Source of the DNA: DATEOR01 sp035698665
Lineage (GTDB): Bacteria; Actinomycetota; Thermoleophilia; Gaiellales; Gaiellaceae
Reading direction: 5' to 3'
Assembly: GCA_035698665.1 (NCBI GenBank)
Contig: DASSBN010000010.1
Location: 1-19,133 of the forward strand
DNA: 19,133 nucleotides
Part shown: positions 1 through 7,075 of the stretch, one piece after another
Numbering within the stretch: the stretch's first letter is position 1
Layout: the number at the start of each line of letters is the position of its first letter
The notes under the pieces: generated by a model
What the model was told of the DNA's origin: nothing
The model's database searches: none
What the model saw: only the letters and a program-made list of their open reading frames with translations
Translations under genes and position numbers: made by a program

Positions 1-614
1 TGGGTCCCGTCGAGGAACGTGATCCGCCCGCCCGTCTGCTTCGTCAGCGCGAGGCTGCCGCCGGAGAGCGCGTGCCAGCGCAGCACCGCGACGGCGCCCG
101 CATCGTCGAGATGCCCGTGCGCCAGCGACTCGAGCTCGGCCCTGAGGACATCGCGCTCCTCCTCGACGAGCTCGAGCTCGTCGAGGCGCTCGGCAATGGT
201 CTGGCGGTCGAAGCGCGCCAGCTTGTCGGCGGCCAGCAGCGGGTCGTGGGGAAGCGGCAGGGCGTCCAGGACGCCGTCCACGAACCGGTCCCAGCCGCGC
301 TCGGCGATCGCGTCACGCTCCGTGATCGCGCCCTCGCGCCGTTCCTCGCCGACGAACCAGCTCGAGATCTGCGCGTCCTCGCCCAGCTCGACGCCGAGGC
401 CGGCACGCGTGATCTCCGCCCAGACGTGCGGTTGGTGCCAGTGCACCCAGCCGCCGCCGAGCTCGACGTCGGTGTCGTTCCAGCGATGCGTCCAGGTGCG
501 CCCTCCCAGCCGGTCCCGTGCCTCGAGAAGGAGCACCGAGGCTCCGCCGAGAGTGGCCTCACGCGCGGCGGTCACGCCCGCGAACCCTCCACCGATGACG
601 ATCACGTCATGCAT
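1..614 (-). CDS. Flavin-containing amine oxidase, N-terminal part (cut by left window edge)
   Basis: Reads leftward from an ATG at 614-612 and stays open to the edge; 204 complete codons are visible. The first residues form a Rossmann FAD-binding fold: strand DVIVIGGGFAG (3-13), then the acidic end of the second strand followed by EARDRLGGRTW (31-41). This is the dinucleotide-binding and GGR signature of flavin monoamine oxidases. A conserved ELGGGWVHW (51-59) follows, as usual where the substrate chamber begins. The last visible residues (GGRITFLDGT) look like the middle of this family. It probably oxidises an amine with FAD, but the substrate cannot be told. The C-terminal FAD contact and catalytic region lie outside the window. 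The start is 33 bases from the divergent DUF1206 gene, so the two probably share a control region. No signal peptide is seen, so it is probably cytoplasmic. Confidence 0.88.
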   Translation of the reverse strand, partial: MHDVIVIGGGFAGVTAAREATLGGASVLLLEARDRLGGRTWTHRWNDTDVELGGGWVHWHQPHVWAEITRAGLGVELGEDAQISSWFVGEERREGAITERDAIAERGWDRFVDGVLDALPLPHDPLLAADKLARFDRQTIAERLDELELVEEERDVLRAELESLAHGHLDDAGAVAVLRWHALSGGSLALTKQTGGRITFLDGT

Positions 615-647
615 GACGAGCGAATCTAGCGGGTAGTCCTTTGCACG

Positions 648-1487
648 GTGACTGGAGCGGGGCTGACAACAGGGGCGCCGATCGACCGTGCCTCGACAAC
701 CGGGTCGGACAAGCCCGCGTGGCTCGGATGGCTTGGCCGCTTCGGCATGGCCGCGGCCGGGTTTCTCTATTGCCTGATCGGCTTTCTCGCCGTTCAGCTC
801 GCGCTGGGAGCGGGCGGCAAGGCCGCGGACCGCACGGGAGCGCTGCAGGAGCTCTCGGGAGAGTGGTGGGGAACGACGCTCCTCATCGCCGTCGCCGTGG
901 GCTTCGCCGGCTATGCGGTCTGGCGCTTCGCCGTGGCCGCGCTCGGCGAGAAGCTCGAGGAGGACGGAGAGCTGAGCATCTGGAAGCGCCTGTGGCACCT
1001 CGCGCGCGGTCTTTTCTACGCGTTTCTCTGCTTCACGACCGTCGAGCTCCTGATCGGATGGCGCTCGGGGTCGGGGAACGAGGACGAACAGACCGCCAAG
1101 GTTCTCGACTGGCCGGCCGGGCGCTGGCTCGTGGGTGGCCTCGGGGTCGCCCTCGTCTGCTGGGGAATCGGCAGCGTCTACCGGGGCGTGACGAAGAAGT
1201 TCACGGACGACCTCCGCACCGAGCAGATGTCCGCCCGCGCGGAGAAATGGGCCACACGCGTCGGCGTCGTCGGATATCTGGCGCGAGCCGTCGTCTACGC
1301 CCTCATCGGCGTGTTCCTGATCAAGGCCGCGTGGGAGTACGACCCCGACGAGGCCGTCGGGCTCGACGGGGCGCTGCAGAAGCTTGCCCAACAGAGCTTC
1401 GGGCCGCTCCTGCTCGGCATCGTGGCCGCCGGCCTCTTCGCCTACGGCGTCCTCTACTTCGTGCGCGCCGCCTACCGAGAGGTCTGA
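648..1487 (+). CDS. DUF1206 domain membrane protein
   Basis: A 279-residue membrane protein starting at GTG 648. It carries three tandem units of two hydrophobic helices each, at about 30-54 and 75-99, 118-137 and 158-181, and 206-228 and 251-275. This is the three-repeat DUF1206 arrangement. Each unit opens with a Gly/Ala/Arg-rich helix such as GRFGMAAAGFLYCLIG or GYLARAVVYALIGVFL. The biochemical function of DUF1206 is unknown. The N-terminal 22 residues are polar and Ser/Thr-rich, with no signal peptide. Only 37 bases separate its stop from the ion-channel gene downstream, so the two membrane proteins may be co-transcribed. No clear Shine-Dalgarno sequence precedes the GTG. A TAGTCCT element ends 7 bases upstream and could be a -10 region, though it is imperfect. 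Confidence 0.88.
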   Translation: MTGAGLTTGAPIDRASTTGSDKPAWLGWLGRFGMAAAGFLYCLIGFLAVQLALGAGGKAADRTGALQELSGEWWGTTLLIAVAVGFAGYAVWRFAVAALGEKLEEDGELSIWKRLWHLARGLFYAFLCFTTVELLIGWRSGSGNEDEQTAKVLDWPAGRWLVGGLGVALVCWGIGSVYRGVTKKFTDDLRTEQMSARAEKWATRVGVVGYLARAVVYALIGVFLIKAAWEYDPDEAVGLDGALQKLAQQSFGPLLLGIVAAGLFAYGVLYFVRAAYREV

Positions 1488-1512
1488 CGGCAGGAAGCGC
1501 CAATCGCGCACC

Positions 1513-1527
1513 TAACTAGGGCGGGTG
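1513..1527 (+). promoter_or_regulatory. Possible -10 element close to the ion-channel start
   Basis: TAACTA at 1513-1518 lies 6 bases before the GTG at 1525, with no Shine-Dalgarno sequence between. The geometry matches the two better leaderless candidates at 14071 and 15399, but the sixth base is A rather than T and no -35 hexamer is seen at 16-18 bases. Read-through from the upstream DUF1206 gene is equally possible. Confidence 0.25.
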
Positions 1528-2202
1528 CGCGTAAACCGCCGCAGGATCATCCAGCTGCTCGACAGCTACGCGAGCCTGCTCGTGCTCCTGCTCGCGAACT
1601 TCTTCGTCATCGAGCTCGTGGAGGACGCGCGCTGGGGCGCGGTCGCCAGCATCCTCCTCGCGGTCGCCGCCCTGATCGTGGCGATCTCGGACCCGGAGGC
1701 GGGCGAGTCGCTCGAGACCTGGCATTGGGTGCTGATCGCCGTCTGCGTCGCGCTCGCCCCCATCGTCCTCCTCGTCACGTCGTCGTCGCTTCTGGGCGTC
1801 GCCTATCTCGTGCCGGTCGGCCTCTTGGTGAGCGCAACGCTCCCGGTGACGCTCTCACGCATCGCGCACCACAAGACGGTGACCTGGGAGACGATCCTCG
1901 GGGCCACCTGCGCCTACATCCTCTTCGGGCTGCTCTTCGCGTTCGTGTACCTCGCGCTCGGCGAGCTCCGCGACGCGGCGTTCTTCGCCCAGCCCGGCCC
2001 GCACGAGGAGTCCGAGTACCTCTACTTCAGCTTCGTCGCACTGACGACGCTCGGCTTCGGCGATCTCTCGCCCGCGGTCGGGCTGCCGCAGGCACTGACC
2101 GTCCTGGAGGCGCTCCTCGGCAGCGTCTTCCTCGTCACTCTGGTCGCGCGGCTCGTGACGCTCTGGGTGCGCCAGGACGAGTTCAGGCACGCGCAGGGCT
2201 AG
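1525..2202 (+). CDS. Two-pore-helix-type potassium channel family protein
   Basis: A 225-residue protein starting at GTG 1525. The C-terminal third is an ion-channel (PF07885-type) pore module: a membrane helix at about 124-146, a pore loop with TTLGFGD at 174-180, and a second helix at about 191-214. The filter is a variant of the potassium signature TVGYGD, with Leu and Phe replacing Val and Tyr, so K+ selectivity is likely but not certain. Four further hydrophobic segments precede it (about 14-30, 38-54, 68-84, 88-107). They lack the regular arginines of a voltage sensor. There is no cytoplasmic RCK domain, only a short charged tail. It follows the DUF1206 gene by 37 bases and meets the nuclease gene tail to tail, sharing a CTAG in which both stop codons overlap. 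Confidence 0.85.
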   Translation: MRVNRRRIIQLLDSYASLLVLLLANFFVIELVEDARWGAVASILLAVAALIVAISDPEAGESLETWHWVLIAVCVALAPIVLLVTSSSLLGVAYLVPVGLLVSATLPVTLSRIAHHKTVTWETILGATCAYILFGLLFAFVYLALGELRDAAFFAQPGPHEESEYLYFSFVALTTLGFGDLSPAVGLPQALTVLEALLGSVFLVTLVARLVTLWVRQDEFRHAQG

Positions 2203-3746
2203 GGCTGGACGATCTTGAACGGCGGCGACACGGCTGCCGAGCGGTAGCCGTCGTCCAGGAGCAGACGAATCTGGTACGTCCCCGTGCCGATCGCGTCCCA
2301 GGTCTTCCACCCCGCGAACGAGCCCGCATCGAAGGTGGTCGACCCTTCGATCGTGTTGTGCGTGTACGTGTAGAGGAAGTAGTGGCCATTCCCGCACAAC
2401 CCCGCGGAGCAGGTGGATGCCGTCGGGTTGTCGGCGTTCTCTCCCGCCGAATAGAGCCCGAGCCAGTCGAATTTCATCCCGGGCGCCTTCTTCCAGGACA
2501 CCCTGATGGGCTCGCCGACTTTGTAGGTCTTCTTCGAGGCTCTGACCGTGGTCGGCGTTCCGGGCGCATAGAGCCAGAACGGCGAGCGCGAGAGTGCCTG
2601 GCCCGACCCGTTGCGGAGAACCGCGCGGTAGGCGCCCGGCGCGAGATTCGCCGTGGAGAAGGACAGCGTTCCGTCGCCGGCGCCTCCAGTCGACTTCGAG
2701 GCCGCGACGGTCGAGCCGCGCATGAGCGCCACGCTCGCGCCGCCGTGGAAGCGGACGCGCAACGTCTGTCCCTGCTCGAGGCTGCGCTCCTCGACCGCGG
2801 CGAGGGTGGGCATCGGCGCCGGCGCCACGGTGAACGTCGAGACGGCGCCGCGGTGGTCCGAGGGCCACGGGTCGACCGCGATGTCGGTGTTCGGGTTCCC
2901 GCCTTCGCCGACGACCTTGCTGGCGGTCGCAGTGGCTCCGATCGAGAGCACCCAGTCGATCCGGTCGTGCACCTCGACCTTCTCGCCCTCGGGGGAGCCG
3001 GGCGTCCAGGTGAACCCCGGCTTGGCGAGCGGGTTCGGATGAACGACGCGGAAGGAATCCTTGAAACCGGCGTCGGCGAGCGCCTTGGAGACCGGCCACT
3101 GGACGGGGAAGGGCACATCCGCGCGAGCGTCGGCCACCGCTTGCGTCCAATCCAGGTGCGACGGCGTGTTGAAGTCGCCGGTGAGGAAGACCGGGATGCC
3201 TCGCGCTGCGAGCGGCGGCAGCGCCTGCAGCTCGTCCTGGAGGTCGGGCACGCGCAGGTCGTTCTCGAGCTCGAGAACCTCGTCGAGCGTTGCGCCGTCG
3301 CGGATCTCGTACGGCCCGTACGGGTCCGCGGGCAGGTGGACGTCCGAGACGGCGACGACGCGCCCGGGCTCGGGCTCGACGAAGACGTAGAGCCCGTTCG
3401 CACCGGGAGGATCGACGATCGGAAAGCGCGAGATGATCTGCGTGCGCGCGCTGCAGTTCCAGCCGAGCTTCCCGGCGATCAGGCAGGTGTTCATGGTCGC
3501 CTCCTCGAGTCCGACGACGTCGGCCCCGGAGGCCCGTATCGCCGCGACGACCTGGTCCACGGTCTCGGGGCAGCCGGCAGGGTCCTTGCAAAACTGGCGC
3601 GTCTTGAGATTCAGCTCGTCGCCGCCGTAGAAGATGTTGAAGGTCATGACCTTGAGCGTGACGCTCGCGGTCGGGGCCGGCGCGGGCGAGGCAACGGCGA
3701 GTGCGGCGAGAAGGCCCGCCAGGAGGACGATCCAGCTTCGCAGCAT
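2199..3746 (-). CDS. Secreted endonuclease/exonuclease/phosphatase-family hydrolase with C-terminal Ig-like domains
   Basis: A 515-residue protein read leftward from ATG 3746. A Sec-type signal peptide occupies about residues 1-25 (MLRSW, hydrophobic core, then Ala/Pro-rich), so it acts outside the membrane. Residues 30-307 form a complete EEP metal-dependent hydrolase domain: TFNI (Asn37), GLEEA (Glu81/82), SDVHL (Asp135, His137), GDFNTP (Asp191, Asn193), DRIDWV (Asp262, Asp264) and SDHRG (Asp297, His298). The family cleaves phosphodiesters or phosphomonoesters of DNA, phospholipids or phosphoinositides; the substrate is not evident. Residues about 310-395 and 400-515 look like two beta-sandwich domains. 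The last contains FDWLGLYSAG and ends in a strand-rich tail, resembling SKICH-type Ig-like folds. Cys pairs in both halves (53/59 and 446/451) fit a secreted protein. It is divergent from the molybdoenzyme gene. Confidence 0.87.
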   Translation of the reverse strand: MLRSWIVLLAGLLAALAVASPAPAPTASVTLKVMTFNIFYGGDELNLKTRQFCKDPAGCPETVDQVVAAIRASGADVVGLEEATMNTCLIAGKLGWNCSARTQIISRFPIVDPPGANGLYVFVEPEPGRVVAVSDVHLPADPYGPYEIRDGATLDEVLELENDLRVPDLQDELQALPPLAARGIPVFLTGDFNTPSHLDWTQAVADARADVPFPVQWPVSKALADAGFKDSFRVVHPNPLAKPGFTWTPGSPEGEKVEVHDRIDWVLSIGATATASKVVGEGGNPNTDIAVDPWPSDHRGAVSTFTVAPAPMPTLAAVEERSLEQGQTLRVRFHGGASVALMRGSTVAASKSTGGAGDGTLSFSTANLAPGAYRAVLRNGSGQALSRSPFWLYAPGTPTTVRASKKTYKVGEPIRVSWKKAPGMKFDWLGLYSAGENADNPTASTCSAGLCGNGHYFLYTYTHNTIEGSTTFDAGSFAGWKTWDAIGTGTYQIRLLLDDGYRSAAVSPPFKIVQP

Positions 3747-3762
3747 CCGCGAAGTGTCTCAG

Positions 3763-3783
3763 GATAAGGTCGCAAGCGCGACC
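3763..3783. promoter_or_regulatory. Overlapping divergent -10 elements and a 16-bp palindrome between two genes
   Basis: In the 40-base gap between the divergent hydrolase (-) and molybdoenzyme (+) genes, the same few bases read TAAGGT on the plus strand (3765-3770) and TATCCT on the minus strand (3768-3763). Both fit the TAnnnT -10 pattern. Immediately rightward is the perfect inverted repeat GGTCGC-AAGC-GCGACC (3768-3783), which would cover the plus-strand initiation site. It looks like an operator for a dimeric regulator, or a short hairpin in the plus-strand leader. No convincing -35 hexamer was found for either direction. Confidence 0.4.
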
Positions 3784-3786
3784 CAA

Positions 3787-4869
3787 ATGCCCATCGCCGA
3801 GACATCGGAAATCACGCTCGAGGAGCTCGCCCTCAGCGGCCGCAACCATTCCATCCCGCTCGAGGCGCTTCGCCACGACGTCACGCCGATCGGGCTCCAC
3901 TATCTCCTCATCCACTTCGACATCCCGCAGGTGGACGCCGAGACGTGGCGGCTCGAGATCGGCGGCCTCGTGGAGAAGCCGCTGACGCTCAGCATCGACG
4001 ACCTGAAGTCGCGGCCGGCCCGGACGATGGCCGTGACCCTCGAGTGCGCCGGCAACGGACGGGCGCTGACCGAGCCGCGCCCGCTCAGCCAGCCGTGGCT
4101 CGAAGGCGCGGTCGGCACCGCCGAGTGGACGGGAACGCCGCTCGCGCCACTCCTCGACGAGGCCGGCCTCGCGGCCGAGACAAAGGAGATCGTCTTCAGC
4201 GGGCTCGACCGCGGGATTCAGGGCGACGTCGAGCACGCCTACGAACGAAGCCTTCCGGTCGCCGAAGCGCTGCGCGACGAGATGCTGCTCGCCTATGAGA
4301 TCAACGGGCAGCCGCTTCCTCCCCAGCACGGCTTCCCCCTGCGGGTGATCGTGCCCGGCTGGTACGGGATGACGCACGTGAAGTGGCTCCGCTCGATCAC
4401 GGCGGTGGCCGAGCCGTTCGCCGGCTGGCAGCAGGAGGTCGCCTACCACGTCCGTGAGTCCGAGGAGGACGAGGGCGAGCCGGTCACCCGCATCAAGCCC
4501 CGCTCGCTGATGGTTCCGCCCGGGATCCCGGACTTCTTCTCGCGCGTCCGCTACGTCGAGCCCGGGCCGTGCCGACTCGAGGGAAGAGCCTGGTCGGGAA
4601 GCGCGCCGATCTCGCGCGTCGAGGTGAGCGACGACGGAGGCGGGACCTGGGCGGATGCGACCCTCGGCGAGCCCGTCGGCGAGTTCGCCTGGCGCGGCTG
4701 GAAGTACGAGTGGAATGCCTCCGTCGGCGAGCGCGAGCTTTGCTGCCGTGCGACCGACGAGGCGGGCAACGCCCAACCGCTCGCGCCCGAGTGGAACTGG
4801 GACGGGGTCTGCAACAACGCGGTGCAGCGCGTCAAGGTGGTCGTCTCGGCCACCCGTCCCCCTTCCTGA
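3787..4869 (+). CDS. Sulfite-oxidase-fold molybdopterin-dependent oxidoreductase
   Basis: A 360-residue protein. The frame is open further upstream, but that part is antisense to the hydrolase gene, so ATG 3787 is chosen as the first start in the intergenic gap. The molybdopterin-binding domain covers about 30-235, with the molybdenum-ligand cysteine in VTLECAGNGR (Cys87) and the motifs VGTAEWTGTPL (109-119), LPPQHGFPLR (177-186) and PGWYGMTHVKWL (190-201). Residues about 240-355 form the Mo-co oxidoreductase dimerisation domain (Ig-like). There is no Tat or Sec signal and no heme or other redox domain, so it is predicted cytoplasmic. The arginine that binds sulfite in vertebrate sulfite oxidases (context VRNH) is replaced here, as the equivalent stretch reads LLIH (40-43). 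The substrate is therefore uncertain. Its stop overlaps the next gene's ATG by one base. Confidence 0.88.
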   Translation: MPIAETSEITLEELALSGRNHSIPLEALRHDVTPIGLHYLLIHFDIPQVDAETWRLEIGGLVEKPLTLSIDDLKSRPARTMAVTLECAGNGRALTEPRPLSQPWLEGAVGTAEWTGTPLAPLLDEAGLAAETKEIVFSGLDRGIQGDVEHAYERSLPVAEALRDEMLLAYEINGQPLPPQHGFPLRVIVPGWYGMTHVKWLRSITAVAEPFAGWQQEVAYHVRESEEDEGEPVTRIKPRSLMVPPGIPDFFSRVRYVEPGPCRLEGRAWSGSAPISRVEVSDDGGGTWADATLGEPVGEFAWRGWKYEWNASVGERELCCRATDEAGNAQPLAPEWNWDGVCNNAVQRVKVVVSATRPPS

Positions 4870-5222
4870 TGGACACGCGCGAGGCTGCCGAGCGCTGGCG
4901 CCGCACGTGGGCGCGCGGCTGGCACGGCCACGAGGCCGAGCCGATCCTCGAGCTCTACGCCGAGGGCGCGTTCTTCCAGTCGCATCCGTTCCGGGAGCCG
5001 CAGGCGCCGCGGGACTACATCGAGCCGACGCTCGAAGCCGAGGCCTGGGCGGACTGCCAGTTCTTCGAGCCCGTCGTGGACGGCGACCGCGCCGCGGTCG
5101 AGTGGCGCGCCGAGACGCGGCTCAAGGACAGCAGCGCCGAGAAGCTCGCCGGCGTCTCGCTCCTGCGCTTCGACGAGAAGGGGCTCGTCGTCGAGCAGCG
5201 GGACTTCTGGGGCAGCGCCTAG
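4869..5222 (+). CDS. SnoaL-like / NTF2-fold protein
   Basis: A 117-residue protein whose ATG at 4869 shares its A with the upstream TGA (TGATG), which implies translational coupling to the molybdoenzyme. The start helix (EAAERWRRTWARGW), then ILELYAEGAFFQSHPF (26-41) and a run of alternating strands (CQFFEPVVDGDRAAVEWRAE, then GVSLLRFDEKGLVVEQRDFW) match the cone-shaped NTF2/SnoaL fold. Length is also typical. Members include isomerases, small-ligand binders and dimerisation modules, so the role cannot be assigned. Coupling suggests it assists or shares a substrate with the molybdoenzyme; this is inference. It ends tail to tail with the HNH gene, sharing CTAG at 5219-5222. Confidence 0.78.
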   Translation: MDTREAAERWRRTWARGWHGHEAEPILELYAEGAFFQSHPFREPQAPRDYIEPTLEAEAWADCQFFEPVVDGDRAAVEWRAETRLKDSSAEKLAGVSLLRFDEKGLVVEQRDFWGSA

Positions 5223-6115
5223 CCTGCAGCCAGGAAACGCTCGTATCTCGCGGAGAGACGCTCAGGGTCAGGTCGCCACGTGCGCTTCGCCGGAAGGTGG
5301 ATCGTCGAACCGTGGAAGCCCTTGAGGAGCTCGAGCATCGGCCCGTCTTCATCTTCGAGAAGGCGTTGGGACACCTTCACGCTGTACTCCGGGGTCACGG
5401 CGACGAGGTCTTGGTCGAAGGCTCGGTGATGGATGGCACAGAGACTGAGCCCGTTGGTGATGGTCGGCTCACCCAGCACCTCCGAGTCGCTGACGATGTG
5501 AGCCGCGTCGAGCAGGCGAATCTCTTTCAGGCGGCAGATCGTGCATTGAGATGTGTACGCGGGCAGGACTCTGCCTCTGAACCGCGCCTGGTGAACGCGG
5601 ACGCGCATCTCGCGAACTGCATACCTCCGCTCGATCGGATCCTCTGAGAGGACGGGTTCCCGCTCCTCGAACGGCCCCGCCATCTCACCCTTTGTCACGA
5701 GGACCCGCCGCCCCTCGTGGTCATCCTCCGCGATGTAGCAGGGATAGAACGGCTTGTACCACCCCGGCCGCGTGCCGACGAAGTACGCAAGCGGGACCTG
5801 CAAGTCGTGTGCGGCGCGGAGGGCCCGATTGTCCGGTTGGCTTACCTCTCCGGCTCGATAGGCGTAGAGGACACCATCAGGGGTCTCCTCGTCACCGTAG
5901 GGCGACTTGTACGACGTGTTGATCGAGAGCGCAGCCGGCCCGCGTTGAGCCGCCGCGCGAAAAATCCCCTTCTGAGGAGAGAGGAAGGGAACACGCTGTC
6001 CTCGGAATGGGAAACCCACTCCCAGGCCCTCCTTGTAGGGCACGTCCTCGCCGAACTTCGCGCAGAGGACATCGAGCGAAGCGAAGCAGGAGCTGCGCAC
6101 GTCATCGTCGCGCAC
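5219..6115 (-). CDS. HNH endonuclease, putative restriction-type nuclease
   Basis: A 298-residue protein read leftward. The C-terminal HNH domain has the zinc knuckle CTIC (191-194), DAAHI (His206), NGLSLC (Asn221, Cys226) and IHHRAFD (His229/His230). This is the arrangement of HNH_2-type nucleases annotated as predicted restriction endonucleases. Residues about 30-145 are the N-terminal domain usual in this group, with LSPQKGIF (45-52), ALSINTSY (62-69), PDNRALR (94-100) and VPLAYFVGTRPGWYKPFYP (107-125). The chosen GTG at 6115 has no Shine-Dalgarno sequence. The frame remains open upstream to the LuxR gene with plausible residues (VRRLIADDV) but no ATG, GTG or TTG, so the true start is uncertain. 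No methyltransferase is adjacent. A hand count of 5401-5460 gave 36/60 G+C, lower than a nearby cyclase stretch. Confidence 0.82.
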   Translation of the reverse strand: MRDDDVRSSCFASLDVLCAKFGEDVPYKEGLGVGFPFRGQRVPFLSPQKGIFRAAAQRGPAALSINTSYKSPYGDEETPDGVLYAYRAGEVSQPDNRALRAAHDLQVPLAYFVGTRPGWYKPFYPCYIAEDDHEGRRVLVTKGEMAGPFEEREPVLSEDPIERRYAVREMRVRVHQARFRGRVLPAYTSQCTICRLKEIRLLDAAHIVSDSEVLGEPTITNGLSLCAIHHRAFDQDLVAVTPEYSVKVSQRLLEDEDGPMLELLKGFHGSTIHLPAKRTWRPDPERLSARYERFLAAG

Positions 6116-6167
6116 GCAGACATCATCTGCGATCAGACGACGAACTTCGAGCCTGGGCGCGGGAGCG

Positions 6168-6725
6168 CTAGCGGCCGCGCACGAGCGCGACCGCCTCGAG
6201 CCGCGACTTCGCGCCGACCGCGCGGAGGATGTCCTGCACGTGGTTTCGCACGGTGTCCTTGCTGATGTTCAGCTCGGTTGCGATCTGTTCGGTCGAGCGG
6301 CCGCGCTCGAGGAGCCGGAGGATCTCGGTCTGGCGGGGAGTGAGGCTCGGGTGCGGGGTCGGCGGCGGAGGATGCGGCCGATCCAGGAGCTGGCCGAAGA
6401 CGCCGATCACGTGGCCGCCCCGTCTCAGCGGCACGGAGCTGATCTCGACCGGGAGCCGATCTCCACTCTCGTCGAGGAGGACGGCCTCGGTATCCGTCAC
6501 TTCCACGGTTCCGAGGATCTTCTGCGCGAAGAGCCGCTGCGCGCGGTGCGTCTCCTCCGGCGCGACGACGGACGTGTAGTGGCGCCCGCGCACGTCGCCG
6601 ACGAGGCGGAGCGCGGCAGGGTTCACCCACCGAATCACGCCGGAGCTGTCGAGGACATAGCTGGGAACGCCGATCGACTCGAGCGCCCCCTCGATGTCGC
6701 CTCCCATTTCCTCCAGGCTCGACAT
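6168..6725 (-). CDS. PAS domain LuxR-type transcriptional regulator
   Basis: A 185-residue protein from ATG 6725, preceded by GAAGGG as a plausible ribosome site. Residues about 10-115 form a PAS sensor domain: SYVLDSSGVIRWVNPAALRL (22-41) is the typical first half and VEISSVPLRRGGHVIGVFG (93-111) the closing strands. A proline-rich linker follows (117-127). A GerE/LuxR helix-turn-helix occupies 127-185: LTPRQTEILRLLERGRST, then IATELNISKDTVRNHVQDIL. There is no receiver domain, so the signal is probably sensed directly by the PAS domain through a ligand, cofactor or redox change. It lies in a minus-strand run with gaps of 33 bases upstream and 52 downstream, suggesting co-transcription with the 93-residue orphan and the HNH gene. 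Target genes are unknown. Confidence 0.9.
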   Translation of the reverse strand: MSSLEEMGGDIEGALESIGVPSYVLDSSGVIRWVNPAALRLVGDVRGRHYTSVVAPEETHRAQRLFAQKILGTVEVTDTEAVLLDESGDRLPVEISSVPLRRGGHVIGVFGQLLDRPHPPPPTPHPSLTPRQTEILRLLERGRSTEQIATELNISKDTVRNHVQDILRAVGAKSRLEAVALVRGR

Positions 6726-6758
6726 CGCCCTTCAGTCTCCGCTTCCGCGGAGCCGGGG

Positions 6759-7040
6759 TCAAACGTCGCCGGGGGAGGCGACCACGAGCGACATCCGCTC
6801 ACCGGCATGGAAGCGCACCTCTCGGAGCCCGACCTCGGCCGCCCAAGCGGCGACCGCCTGCAGGAGCAGCTCCATTCGGGGATCGTCCGAATCGAGCGGC
6901 ACAGAGACGAACCGCGATTCGCTCCGGCCGACGACGCGCGCACCCCACTCCTCCTGAAGGCGCTGGCGGAGCTGCAGGCAAAGCGCGAAATCGGGCACCT
7001 CGAAGAGGACCGTGGGAATGTTGGCCTGGGAGTCCGGCAC
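6759..7040 (-). CDS. Small hypothetical protein, 93 residues
   Basis: I do not recognise the family. It starts at GTG 7040 and ends at TGA 6759, filling the space between two real genes on the same strand with gaps of 35 and 33 bases. The sequence alternates strands and helices: IPTVLFEVPDFA, LCLQLRQRLQEEWGARVVG, FVSVPLDS, MELLLQAVAAWAAEVGL, EVRFHAGERMSLVVA. This would fit a small alpha/beta ferredoxin-like fold. No membrane segment, signal peptide or cysteine pair is seen (one Cys only). GGGAGA directly abuts the start, closer than an ideal ribosome site. It probably shares a transcript with the PAS-LuxR gene, so a regulatory or adaptor role is possible, but nothing in the sequence shows it. 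Confidence 0.65.
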   Translation of the reverse strand: MPDSQANIPTVLFEVPDFALCLQLRQRLQEEWGARVVGRSESRFVSVPLDSDDPRMELLLQAVAAWAAEVGLREVRFHAGERMSLVVASPGDV

Positions 7041-7075
7041 TCTCCCAAGCTTCGCGCTCGCCCGAGCCTTCGGAG

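Noticed and set aside
19..636. Plus-strand open frames over the left edge
   Set aside because: The minus-strand frame gives a clear FAD-binding amine oxidase N-terminus; the plus-strand products are Ser/Arg-rich or acidic shadows.
1725..3767. A 680-codon open frame on the plus strand
   Set aside because: Antisense to the EEP hydrolase, which has a signal peptide and all catalytic motifs; the shadow product is Arg-rich without any domain.
1855..4776. A 973-codon open frame on the minus strand
   Set aside because: It runs antisense or out of frame across the ion channel, hydrolase and molybdoenzyme genes. The product is Arg/Asp/Gly-rich low-complexity sequence without motifs, an artefact of GC-rich codon use.
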